Positions 1 through 6,442 of a stretch of 6,464 nucleotides of DNA are shown piece after piece. Position 1 is the stretch's first letter. Every line of letters starts with the position of its first letter. Below the pieces are notes generated by a model. That model ran no database searches. It was not told where the DNA came from and worked only from the letters and a program-made list of their open reading frames with translations. Made by a program: the position numbers and the translations under genes. This stretch comes from Desulfobulbaceae bacterium (lineage in GTDB: Bacteria; Desulfobacterota; Desulfobulbia; Desulfobulbales; Desulfocapsaceae): NCBI GenBank assembly GCA_030632405.1, contig DAOVUU010000146.1:1-6464 (forward strand), read 5' to 3'.

Positions 1-67
1 CACAAACCAATTAATAGATTATTTTAACTATTCAGCGTAACTGCAAGAAATATAAAAAAACACGGAA

Positions 68-175
68 TGTAACTGTTCAGAGTGCCTTAGATTCGTTCAT
101 TCGGGCCTGTGAAGCGTACTGGTGTCACTCGAGCAAGCCAGGATAGATGAAGGTGAGGTGCTCTGAATAGTTGCA
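68..175. repeat. Long imperfect inverted repeat just behind rny
   Basis: The arms 68-87 and 156-175 are inverted copies of each other over 20 bases, with four differences. All four differences become G-U pairs in a plus-strand transcript, so that RNA could form a continuous 20-bp stem; the minus-strand transcript would have A-C mismatches instead. Pairing continues weakly inward (GGCCTG near 104-109 against CAAGCC near 134-139). The core AACTATTCAG of the right arm (as complement of 163-172) also occurs directly at 26-35, and as AACTGTTCAG at 71-80, giving three related copies. The right arm ends two bases from the rny stop codon. For minus-strand transcripts leaving rny, the hairpin is followed about 9-15 bases later by a T7 run (complement of 53-59), so it may also serve as a terminator. 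It resembles a dispersed palindromic intergenic element, but I cannot show other genomic copies. Confidence 0.6.
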
Positions 176-177
176 GA

Positions 178-1761
178 TTATTTTGCATACTCAACCGCAC
201 GAGTCTCCCGAATCACGGTAACCCGAATCTGGCCGGGATAGGTCAATTTGTCTTCTATTGACCTGGCAATATCCTGACTGAGCAGAGTCGCCTGTTCATC
301 TCTCACCTTGCTGGAATCAACAATAATTCGCAAATCACGACCCGCCTGAATAGCATAGGATTTTTCCACACCGTCATGCTCATTCGCAATCGCCTCGAGA
401 TCTTCCAAACGCTTAACATAGCTCTGAAGCATCTCTTTTCTCGCCCCCGGGCGGGCTCCCGACAGAGCATCAGCTGCCTGGACGAGAACATCTATAACAC
501 TTTGGGGTGGCTGGTCCTCGTGGTGTGCACCGATGGCATATACAATTTCTTCAGATTCTCCATATTTTTTGGCAAGGTCCCGACCTATTATTGCATGCGA
601 ACCTTCCACTTCATGATCAACGGCTTTGCCGATATCATGCAGCAGTCCGGCACGCTTGGCCACCTTAACATCCACACCCAGTTCCGAAGCCATAATGCCG
701 CAAAGAAAAGAAACTTCCAGTGAATGCTGGAGTACATTCTGTCCATAACTCGTTCTGTATTTCAGCCGACCCAGCAAATCCATCAACTCCACATGCACCC
801 CGTGGGCACCGACATCAAAAGTTACCCGCTCACCAGCCTCCCGCATGGTCCCTTCAAGTTCTCTGGTTACTTTTTCAACAATCTCCTCAATACGTCCAGG
901 GTGTATCCGACCGTCATGAATAAGCTGCAGCAAGGATAGACGGGCAACCTCTCTCCGCACCGGATTAAAACCCGAGAGAATAACAGCCTCAGGAGTGTCG
1001 TCGATAATTATGTCAATGCCTGTTGCTGCTTCAATGGCTCTTATATTCCTTCCTTCCCTGCCAATAATTCTGCCTTTCATTTCATCACTTGGCAGAGGCA
1101 CCACGGAAACCGTTCTGTCAGCAACATAGTCGCCGGCATATCTTGAAATCGCAAGAGCCAGTATGTTTTTCCCCTTTCTGTCCGCCTCCAGCTTCATCTC
1201 ATTTTCAATTTTGACAAGTCGCTTGGCTGCATCCATCCGGGCTTCACTCTCGAGTGAATTCATAAGCATTTTCTTAGCCTCTTCCTGGCTGATCCCTGCA
1301 ACTCTCGAAAGTTCGTATCGCTGCTTGCCTATAAGATTGTCAACTTCCTTATTCTTTTCCAGCCAATCCTTTTCCACCTGCCTAAGGCGCTTTTCATCAC
1401 TATTCAATTCCAGCCGCCTTCTATCGAAACTCTCCCACTCTCGCTTTAATCCTTCTCTTTTTTTCTTGTGCTGTATGCGCTCATCCTTTAGCTCATCCCG
1501 CTCAATTTTGAGTTCCTCTTCAAGTGCCTTTTTGACCTGATAAGCAGCCTCCTTGCTTTGCAGCAGTGCCTCTTTCTTTAACTGCTCAGCCTCTACTATT
1601 GCAGTTTCTACAATCTGCTTACTTTGAATCCTTACATTTTTTTCATTCCCTTCAACAAACTGTTTTCTAAGGAGAAACCCGACAAAAGCACCTGCAAGAA
1701 CACCAAGACTGATTATAATATAGGGATCAAGGTTTATTAAAAAACGAATGAACGAATCCAT
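178..1761 (-). CDS. rny: Ribonuclease Y
   Basis: RNase Y is a membrane-anchored endoribonuclease that starts decay and processing of many mRNAs. The 527-residue product has the full family layout: an N-terminal membrane helix (about residues 12-31, [19 protein letters not shown]), a long charged coiled coil (about 40-200), a KH RNA-binding domain whose GRIIGREGR motif begins near residue 230, and a metal-binding HD domain with His346 (QHSLEV) and the His375-Asp376 pair in LLHDIGK. It ends with the family-typical RAVEYAK. The frame is open further upstream to a TTG at 1815, but I chose the ATG at 1761. It gives the usual length of about 520 residues, puts the membrane helix close to the N terminus, and has AGGA six bases upstream, whereas the TTG follows a pyrimidine run with no Shine-Dalgarno sequence. 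It is the last gene of the zapB-zapA-6S-rny cluster. Nothing appears truncated. Confidence 0.96.
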   Translation of the reverse strand: MDSFIRFLINLDPYIIISLGVLAGAFVGFLLRKQFVEGNEKNVRIQSKQIVETAIVEAEQLKKEALLQSKEAAYQVKKALEEELKIERDELKDERIQHKKKREGLKREWESFDRRRLELNSDEKRLRQVEKDWLEKNKEVDNLIGKQRYELSRVAGISQEEAKKMLMNSLESEARMDAAKRLVKIENEMKLEADRKGKNILALAISRYAGDYVADRTVSVVPLPSDEMKGRIIGREGRNIRAIEAATGIDIIIDDTPEAVILSGFNPVRREVARLSLLQLIHDGRIHPGRIEEIVEKVTRELEGTMREAGERVTFDVGAHGVHVELMDLLGRLKYRTSYGQNVLQHSLEVSFLCGIMASELGVDVKVAKRAGLLHDIGKAVDHEVEGSHAIIGRDLAKKYGESEEIVYAIGAHHEDQPPQSVIDVLVQAADALSGARPGARKEMLQSYVKRLEDLEAIANEHDGVEKSYAIQAGRDLRIIVDSSKVRDEQATLLSQDIARSIEDKLTYPGQIRVTVIRETRAVEYAK

Positions 1762-2340
1762 TTGGAATCCTATCAATTGAGCGACTGACAGGACAGAGGA
1801 AAAGTGATAAAACAAAGTACGAGGGGGGGGGAGGAAAAAGACGACAGCTCTATCGAAAATACTGAAACTTGTAATTAATTTAAGAGGTACACTTCCCCCT
1901 TAAGAAATATCAACATGTACAGACTGCCGATGACCGGGATATTCCCCGGCACTCCCATCTTCATTTCTGCAAAGACTCCACATATCCCCTGTCTCTTCTA
2001 TAATTTCCCAAGGGGGAGCCATAACATATATAAATTACTCAAACAACCGTACATCACCAATGATTACCGAGAAGGTCATTCCCTTTCTTTTCGGATGGTA
2101 TCGACAACCACCCCAATAAACACTTTACCGAACACTGGCGATATCACTGATATATATCTGAAAGAGTATTCAAAAAATAATTCTTCTTCCCACTTCGTTT
2201 CTGTTCCAACAGCACCTTTCAGCTGAAGTCAATCTTATTAAGATATGTTTAACCGGATAACCGTACCCGCCACAAACTTCTCAGCGATAATGTCCCCGGA
2301 TCAATAAAATGTAGTGATCCTTTTCATCACTTATCAAGTA
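1762..2340 (-). other. Long gene-free leader between 6S RNA and rny
   Basis: This stretch of about 580 bases carries no gene I can support. The longest plus-strand frame (ATG at 1915) has no ribosome binding site and no recognisable product. A minus-strand open stretch ending at a stop at 2076-2078 has no credible start codon. Visible items are a nine-G run at 1823-1831 (C9 in the rny transcript), a CCGGG/CCCGG palindrome at 1934-1949 with no T run after it, and the weak 6S terminator at 2301-2331. The promoter for rny, if separate, should lie here, but I see no convincing -35/-10 pair. Confidence 0.5.
2301..2331 (-). terminator. Weak candidate terminator after 6S RNA
   Basis: On the minus strand, AGTGAT (2331-2326) can pair with ATCACT (2318-2313) around a seven-base loop, followed by ACATTTTATT. 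The stem is short and AT-rich, so termination would be weak. It starts ten bases past the predicted mature 3' end of the 6S RNA, and 6S RNA in E. coli is trimmed from a longer precursor, so the position is sensible. Confidence 0.35.
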
Positions 2341-2516
2341 ATCTTCCCCACACTGCCGTGTCGCCAGGACAGTTAAACCTATATAATAGGTGGGCATCCT
2401 CATAACAACGTCAGGAAATTCGCGAGCGATCCTCCTTGAGATACCAGCGGAGGTACCCTTTTTGGGAGAGTTGGCTCAACACACACTGATGATCACCAAC
2501 AGTGCAGGGAAAAGAT
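2341..2516 (-). ncRNA. ssrS: 6S RNA
   Basis: 6S RNA mimics an open promoter, binds the housekeeping sigma RNA polymerase and down-regulates transcription in stationary phase. The predicted RNA is about 176 nt (E. coli: 184). Its 5' part 2510-2497 (starting TCCCTGCAC) pairs base for base with 2345-2358 (ending GTGTGGGGA), a 14-bp terminal stem with four G-U pairs; ATCTT/AAGAT adds five pairs outside it after a two-base bulge. Moving inward, CAGT and TGAGCC occur on the 5' side, followed by a CCCAAAAAGGG hairpin and CTCCGCTGGT, in the same order as CCAGT, TGAGCC and CTCCGCGGTTGGT in E. coli ssrS. The 3' side has ACCTAT/ATAGGT, matching the conserved hairpin of the central bubble. Location between zapA and rny, same strand, fits the zapA-ssrS linkage of many proteobacteria. 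Exact ends are inferred from the stem. Confidence 0.87.
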
Positions 2517-2557
2517 CGTATTTCACTTACTGTATTTGAGCAAAACACCATGCCCAA
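2515..2557 (-). promoter_or_regulatory. Candidate promoter(s) of 6S RNA
   Basis: Two overlapping sigma-70-like possibilities precede the 6S gene on the minus strand. One is TTGGGC (2557-2552), 17 bases, TACAGT (2534-2529), which would start near 2521. The other is TTGCTC (2543-2538), 17 bases, TACGAT (2520-2515), which would start close to 2508 at the base of the terminal stem. Each -10 matches the consensus at four of six positions and each -35 at three. A promoter is expected here because a terminator lies just upstream at 2556-2587. I cannot choose between them. Confidence 0.35.
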
Positions 2558-2587
2558 ATTTGAAAATTCAATCGGGATAACCCCGAT
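2556..2587 (-). terminator. Terminator ending the zapA-side transcript
   Basis: On the minus strand, ATCGGG (2587-2582) pairs with CCCGAT (2576-2571) around a five-base loop and is followed by TGAATTTTCAAATTT. The GC-rich half of the stem sits next to the loop and the tail is only moderately U-rich, so this is a plausible but not strong Rho-independent terminator. It would separate zapA transcripts from the independently started 6S RNA. Confidence 0.5.
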
Positions 2588-2595
2588 GGACGAGA

Positions 2596-2662
2596 CTCTT
2601 TTCAGTATCTACTCTAAGTAGTATAAGTACCTTCACAAAAAATTTCTAAGATACTAAAAGAA
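2596..2662 (-). other. Large stem-loop in the zapA-6S interval
   Basis: On the minus strand, TTCTTTTAGTATCT (2662-2649) pairs with AGATACTGAAAAGAG (2610-2596), giving 14 pairs interrupted by a single bulged G. A small CTAC/GTAG hairpin lies in the loop next to the right arm. The structure lies downstream of an extended -10 sequence at 2677-2685 and upstream of the terminator at 2556-2587. It is either structured 3' UTR of zapA or a short independent RNA of about 100 nt. The pairing is seen directly; the RNA is an inference. Confidence 0.35.
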
Positions 2663-2676
2663 GCCCCCATAATTCG

Positions 2677-2685
2677 ACTATAGCA
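2677..2685 (-). promoter_or_regulatory. Extended -10 promoter element downstream of zapA
   Basis: The minus strand reads TGCTATAGT, an extended -10 (TGnTATAAT type) with five of six -10 matches. The spot where a -35 should be (TTTTCG) is poor, but extended -10 promoters tolerate this. Transcription would begin near 2670 and run through the stem-loop at 2596-2662 towards the terminator and the 6S gene. E. coli ssrS also has a second, distal promoter, so this could be the counterpart or could drive a separate small RNA. Confidence 0.35.
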
Positions 2686-2724
2686 GACTTTCTCATAAAC
2701 GAAAACAAATTATCCGCCATCTCT

Positions 2725-3024
2725 TTACTCTCCAGACAACTTTGCGCTGATTTCCTCATTAAGCCTGATAATCCTTGCCCCGGAGTTGTACTTATACTCC
2801 TCAAACTCCCGCTCGAGTTTTACATAGCGTGAAGCAATATTCAAACATGCGAGAATTGCGACTTTACTGACAGGCAGCGTCCCCGAACTATGAGATGACC
2901 CGGTATCAACCAAACTGCTGACAAGTGAAAAAATTGATTCTATCTCTTCCTCCGATGCGGCAGTATAAAATGCATGCTCCTGCCCCAAAAGTTCGAACCG
3001 TACCAGCCTTTCTTTATCAGACAT
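2725..3024 (-). CDS. zapA: Cell division protein ZapA
   Basis: ZapA is a small cytoplasmic protein that binds and crosslinks FtsZ filaments, stabilising the Z ring. The product is 99 residues, the normal size. It shows the family form: an N-terminal globular part beginning with a strand (RLVRFELLGQEHAF), a short helix around residues 24-40, the conserved VAILACLNIASRYVKLE segment (about 53-69), and a C-terminal coiled-coil helix (about 65-95). The start is the ATG at 3024, with AGGA ten bases upstream as a modest ribosome binding site. It lies 139 bases behind the ZapB-like gene on the same strand, and that gap contains a hairpin. The 6S RNA gene downstream matches the zapA-ssrS linkage and supports the call. 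Calls based on ZapA sequence alone can be weak because the family is divergent; here neighbours and length agree. Confidence 0.88.
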   Translation of the reverse strand: MSDKERLVRFELLGQEHAFYTAASEEEIESIFSLVSSLVDTGSSHSSGTLPVSKVAILACLNIASRYVKLEREFEEYKYNSGARIIRLNEEISAKLSGE

Positions 3025-3087
3025 ATCTGCTCTGTCCTGTCATTATCGACACAAGTTCCTGTTCTCTGTCAAATCGACCTAATCCCT

Positions 3088-3123
3088 ATAAATAGAAAAT
3101 AAGCCGGGACTCGGTTCAGTCCC
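3088..3123 (-). terminator. Hairpin with T-rich tail between zapB and zapA
   Basis: On the minus strand, GGGACT (3123-3118) pairs perfectly with AGTCCC (3111-3106) around a six-base loop, followed by GGCTTATTTTCTATTTAT. The two Gs before the T-rich part weaken it as a classical terminator. It may partly terminate the zapB transcript, attenuate expression of zapA, or act only as a stabilising stem. Confidence 0.4.
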
Positions 3124-3163
3124 CCTCAAAGAGTGGAAAAACAAAAAATGTATTTCTGCGTTA

Positions 3164-3544
3164 CTAAGAAGTCTCCATGGAAAACAGGTTCTGCTGCCCT
3201 TTCCCATCTTCCATTCCGGCTTCTGCATCATCTTCACTGCTCGTTTCTTCAGCAGATGAACCCTCTTCCGAACTGCCTTCTGGCAGGGAATCTTCCTCAA
3301 ACTCGCTGTCATCCAGACTCTGTTCCCATTCTTCGATCTGCTCAACTATTTTACCTACCCTCAGACTGATCTCACTCCTCTCTGTATCTTTTGAGCTCAC
3401 ATTCTCCCGCAACCCATCTATAACTTCATCACGTTCCCGAATTTCCTGCAACAGCACAGCTTTTTCTGCCCGCAATTCAGTAAAACGGGTTAATAAATTT
3501 TCCACAAAACTTTCCAGACGTTTAAGTTCGCTATCCTGCTCCAT
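3164..3544 (-). CDS. zapB: ZapB-like cell division coiled-coil protein
   Basis: ZapB is a cytoplasmic coiled-coil protein that works with ZapA at the Z ring. The 126-residue product has no cysteine and no membrane segment. Residues 1-72 are a continuous coiled coil with leucine/isoleucine heptad spacing (LKRLESFVENLLTRF, then ELRAEKAVLLQEI), as in ZapB-type proteins. Residues 71-113 form a low-complexity tail with 20 Asp/Glu among 43 residues and no basic residue, rich in serine; E. coli ZapB, at about 81 residues, has no such tail. I chose the ATG at 3544; a GTG directly before it (3547) is also possible. AAAGGAG (complement of 3553-3559) lies eight bases before the ATG and five before the GTG. 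Position just upstream of zapA supports the division role. Coiled-coil similarity alone is weak evidence, so the name rests mainly on context. Confidence 0.68.
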   Translation of the reverse strand: MEQDSELKRLESFVENLLTRFTELRAEKAVLLQEIRERDEVIDGLRENVSSKDTERSEISLRVGKIVEQIEEWEQSLDDSEFEEDSLPEGSSEEGSSAEETSSEDDAEAGMEDGKGQQNLFSMETS

Positions 3545-3572
3545 CACTATGGCTCCTTTATCGGTTTTATCC

Positions 3573-3737
3573 TAATCGATGGCGTCGTAAAAATTCTCCA
3601 TCTACTTTGTAGCTATAAATTTTCTATCATTACGACGTACTGTAGTACACCGAAATGATAGAAAATTTATGCGCCTCGCATATGAAGTTTTTTACTTAGC
3701 CATAGGAAATTTTAAGTTTTTACGACGCCATCAATTA
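3573..3737. repeat. Nested palindromic repeat (MITE/REP-like)
   Basis: The outer arms 3573-3593 and 3717-3737 are inverted repeats of 21 bases with one mismatch; the perfect core is GATGGCGTCGTAAAAA. Inside it, ATAAATTTTCTATCAT (3615-3630) is perfectly repeated inverted at 3655-3670. At the centre is GTACTGTAGTAC (3637-3648), itself able to fold. The octamer TTACGACG occurs three times: in both outer arms (inverted in the left one) and at 3630-3637. The element is about 165 bases long and encodes nothing. It lies between the Nudix gene and the ZapB-like gene, ending about 14 bases upstream of the latter's ribosome binding site, so it replaces or contains that gene's promoter region. No clear target-site duplication is visible. 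A non-autonomous mobile element or REP-type repeat is the best reading. Confidence 0.75.
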
Positions 3738-3794
3738 TGGCAACATCATAATGGCACTCAAGTATACCATTCCCCCTTCAGTCTGCAACCTCAA

Positions 3795-4280
3795 TCATAT
3801 ACGTGTATAGTTCCAGTCCAGGGGCTGTCCATTGTCATATGGCATATAGCCGTTAAATACCCTGGGATCATCATCGAAAACGAGTGGTAAAAAATATTTA
3901 TCTCCTTCCCACATGGGCAGGTTCAGAATATCAGTGACATCCACCCACTGCAAATCGCCTTCTTCGTTTGACAATTTTGGTGTCCCGCTAAAACGATCCA
4001 CTCTATAAATAAAACCAAGCCAATTCTCGCCAAAAGGCCCAAAACCGGTCCAATTTATTATGCCTCTTAACACAACTTCCTCGCAGGTAATCCCGGCCTC
4101 TTCGTAAATCTCTCGTACCAGACAGGTATATATATCCTCTTCCGGAATCATTTTTCCGCCCAAACCATTATATTTACCGAGATGCTGGTCATCCGATCTT
4201 TTATTTCGATGGACCAGCAGAGTCTGTCTTCCATCCGGAGACAGAATATAACCGAGCGTTGCAACTATTGGAGTATACAT
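3795..4280 (-). CDS. Nudix hydrolase, MutT/MTH1-like
   Basis: Nudix enzymes cleave nucleoside diphosphates linked to another moiety. The Nudix box is complete, residues 42-64: Gly42, Glu48, Arg56-Glu57, Glu60-Glu61 and Gly63 match GX5EX7REUXEEXGU exactly, so the metal-binding catalytic glutamates are present. The preceding KYNGLGGK resembles the NGFGGK of human MTH1 and related 8-oxo-dGTP diphosphatases, so removal of oxidised purine nucleotides is the likely job, but Nudix substrates are hard to predict. The product has 161 residues, normal for a single-domain member. The start is uncertain by one codon: the ATG at 4280 has GGAGG about 15 bases upstream, and the TTG at 4283 is slightly better spaced at 12 bases. 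It is divergent from the transglycosylase gene. The repeat at 3573-3737 separates it from zapB, so joint transcription with the division genes is doubtful. Confidence 0.92.
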   Translation of the reverse strand: MYTPIVATLGYILSPDGRQTLLVHRNKRSDDQHLGKYNGLGGKMIPEEDIYTCLVREIYEEAGITCEEVVLRGIINWTGFGPFGENWLGFIYRVDRFSGTPKLSNEEGDLQWVDVTDILNLPMWEGDKYFLPLVFDDDPRVFNGYMPYDNGQPLDWNYTRI

Positions 4281-4450
4281 CAACTATTTTCTATTCCTCC
4301 TGATTAATCAATATTCAGATTCCGATAATCGCTTTTTAATGATATAAACCACTTCTATCCTCAAATAACCTTTTGACGAGTCTTTCAAAGAAAAGAGGGC
4401 AAATAAACAAGGGGACCAGAACTGTTTCTAATTGAATACAACTAAATGGC

Positions 4451-6442
4451 ATGCTATTATCATTCACTTTTGTATTACTTCTCCCAGTGATAACTTTGAT
4501 ACTTTGCAGTAAAATATCCCAGCAGCTCCATTCATCCAGGTGGGTCTCTTTCGTCCTGGTTTTTCTTTCCGCTCTCTTTCCCACGGCAGGATTCTGTGAT
4601 CAGTCTTTCCCATTTTACCAAAGTATAGAGAATAATTTTAAATTCTGGGAAAAAATTTATTCCACCTATTCGCTCAACGATGCAGTTATACATGACTCTG
4701 AGGATTTGTCCAGAATTTACGAAGTAATCTCTACGCTTGACCCGGCACTACCGGGTGCCCAGCGCATCAACAGGAAAGTTCTCAAAGAAAAACAACATAA
4801 CTATTCAAATTTATTAAAGGATATATCCGTTTCTAAAAAAACAGCAAGCGCCAGAGAGAAGAGGGTTAGTTCCCTGTTTAAAGGGTCTGAGCGGTATAAA
4901 AAAATGGCGCAAGCAGCCAAAAATGTGCGCAGCCAAACCGGACAGAAGGAACGTTTCCTGGATGGAGTATTCCGGTCAAGGAAATATATGAAGAAAATGA
5001 AAGAAATTTTCCGATCTCACGGTTTGCCTGAAGATCTTGCCTACCTGCCCCACGTCGAGTCTTCATTTAATATAAAAGCTTATTCAAAGTTTGGTGCTGC
5101 CGGGATGTGGCAGTTTACACGGGGGACAGGAAAACAGTACCTGACGATAAACTCTGCTCTTGATGAAAGACTGGACCCCATATTGGCGACTCAGGCAGCA
5201 GCACGATATCTGAAAAACAGCTATCGGGTTCTTAATAACTGGCCGCTTGCCATTACTTCGTACAATTACGGAACGTCAGGGATGCTACGTGCCGTTAAAG
5301 CAAAAGGAAGTTATGAAAATATTTTCAACAATTACAGTGAAGGTCACTTCAAGTTCGCTTCCAAAAATTTTTACTCCGAATTTCTTGCAGCCCTCAAAGT
5401 TGCAAAAAAGATAGAACATGGCAGCAATTTCAAAAAAAAATCCAATCAATCTTTTCATTACCTCAAACTTTCCGGGTATATGCATTTCAACCATGTTAAA
5501 AACCATTTTCACCTGGACCAGACACAGATAAAAAGGCTCAACCCTGCCCTTCTTTCTCCTGTATTTACCGGAGAAAAACTGATCCCCAAGGGATATTCCC
5601 TGCGACTGCCGGGTGATGAGAAGATCAGGCAACAGATCAATTCAATCCCATCTTCTTTCTATGTCGATATGCAGAAACGCAGCAAATTTCACAGAGTAAA
5701 AAAAGGAGATACGGCGGGCAGCATCGCAGAGCTTTATAACATTTCCACTGGAAAACTGAAGAAGGCCAATAACCTCGATAAATATGCCACAATCTACATC
5801 AGGCAAAAACTGCGAATCCCTGGCTTCTCTACCTCCCCCCCCTCTGAACAGGGCGTCCTTCAATTAAAAAGGCAGAAGAAAAAACAACTCCAGGGACAAG
5901 CTCACTATGAAAACATTCCCCTTCTGACGAGTACAAAGAAGAAGAGGCCTTCAACCCAACACAAAACGTATATGCCCCCTAAGAACTCTGCTATATACAG
6001 CGTTTTCAATATCTTTAAAAAGAATTCCAAAATCTATGGTTATATTACTATTCAACCAGAAGAATCATTAGCACTCTATGCTCAATGGCTCGGATCAACG
6101 GCTAAAAAACTGGAAACATTGCATAACCAGCCCCCCCTTGCTGTCTTAGAGCCCGGACAGAAAATCCTGCTCGTCTTTGATAAATTTTCCATCGAACAAT
6201 TCGAAGACAAACGACTCGACTATCTTCTCGAAATAGAAGAGGATTTTTTCAAAGCATACACTATAACCGGACATAAAACATACAAGGTAAACAGTGGTGA
6301 TACCTTCTGGGAGCTCTGTTATAATAAGTTTGACATTCCCATGTGGTTACTTGAACGATATAACTCTTCAATCAATTTATCAAAACTCAAATCCTCCCAG
6401 GAGCTGATAATACCGATTCTAAAGGATACTTTGCAAAATTGA
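4451..6442 (+). CDS. mltD: MltD-like lytic murein transglycosylase with LysM repeats
   Basis: This periplasmic enzyme cleaves the MurNAc-GlcNAc bond of peptidoglycan with formation of 1,6-anhydro-MurNAc. The SLT/GH23 domain spans about residues 180-305: catalytic Glu203 in LPHVESSFN, then GAAGMWQF (215-222) and the ITSYNYG motif ending at Gly274. Following it are a linker ending in RLNPAL...LRLPG, a clear LysM domain (about 413-457, HRVKKGDT), a degenerate LysM-like segment (about 528-578), and a C-terminal LysM (about 611-659, YKVNSGDTFWEL). LysM domains bind glycan strands. The N terminus has two hydrophobic stretches (2-19 and 31-48); the second, ending FPTAGFCDQ, looks like the export signal, with no proper lipobox. 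No good Shine-Dalgarno precedes the ATG at 4451, so the start could be an internal GTG (4487) or TTG (4496). At 663 residues it is longer than E. coli MltD (about 450). Residues 50-175 lack a known domain. Confidence 0.9.
   Translation: MLLSFTFVLLLPVITLILCSKISQQLHSSRWVSFVLVFLSALFPTAGFCDQSFPFYQSIENNFKFWEKIYSTYSLNDAVIHDSEDLSRIYEVISTLDPALPGAQRINRKVLKEKQHNYSNLLKDISVSKKTASAREKRVSSLFKGSERYKKMAQAAKNVRSQTGQKERFLDGVFRSRKYMKKMKEIFRSHGLPEDLAYLPHVESSFNIKAYSKFGAAGMWQFTRGTGKQYLTINSALDERLDPILATQAAARYLKNSYRVLNNWPLAITSYNYGTSGMLRAVKAKGSYENIFNNYSEGHFKFASKNFYSEFLAALKVAKKIEHGSNFKKKSNQSFHYLKLSGYMHFNHVKNHFHLDQTQIKRLNPALLSPVFTGEKLIPKGYSLRLPGDEKIRQQINSIPSSFYVDMQKRSKFHRVKKGDTAGSIAELYNISTGKLKKANNLDKYATIYIRQKLRIPGFSTSPPSEQGVLQLKRQKKKQLQGQAHYENIPLLTSTKKKRPSTQHKTYMPPKNSAIYSVFNIFKKNSKIYGYITIQPEESLALYAQWLGSTAKKLETLHNQPPLAVLEPGQKILLVFDKFSIEQFEDKRLDYLLEIEEDFFKAYTITGHKTYKVNSGDTFWELCYNKFDIPMWLLERYNSSINLSKLKSSQELIIPILKDTLQN

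Noticed and set aside
376..1540. Several open frames opposite or overlapping rny
   Set aside because: They lie within the strongly supported RNase Y gene, mirror its codon structure, and have no ribosome binding sites or recognisable products.
1934..1949. CCGGG/CCCGG palindrome considered as a terminator or operator
   Set aside because: No T run on either side and no second half-site; too short to call anything.
1915..2226. Plus-strand open frame of 103 codons between rny and the 6S gene
   Set aside because: No ribosome binding site, no recognisable domain, opposite to the local transcription direction, and composition rich in His, Pro, Thr and Ser typical of chance frames.
2076..2226. Minus-strand open stretch of about 50 codons with a protein-like hydrophobic pattern, considered as a gene remnant of fau or another gene downstream of 6S
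   Set aside because: No start codon in a suitable place, no Shine-Dalgarno, and no motif of 5-formyltetrahydrofolate cyclo-ligase or any family I recognise.
3133..3575. Plus-strand serine-rich frames and a second minus-strand frame over the ZapB-like gene
   Set aside because: The serine-rich frames are the antisense of its Glu/Ser codons; ribosome binding site and gene context favour the coiled-coil frame at 3164-3544.
3750..3794. AATGG/CCATT hairpin after the Nudix gene considered as its terminator
   Set aside because: Five-base stem with a twelve-base loop and no T tract.
4878..5863. Minus-strand frames of 62-115 codons within the transglycosylase gene
   Set aside because: Embedded opposite a gene with clear catalytic and LysM motifs; none has a recognisable domain.
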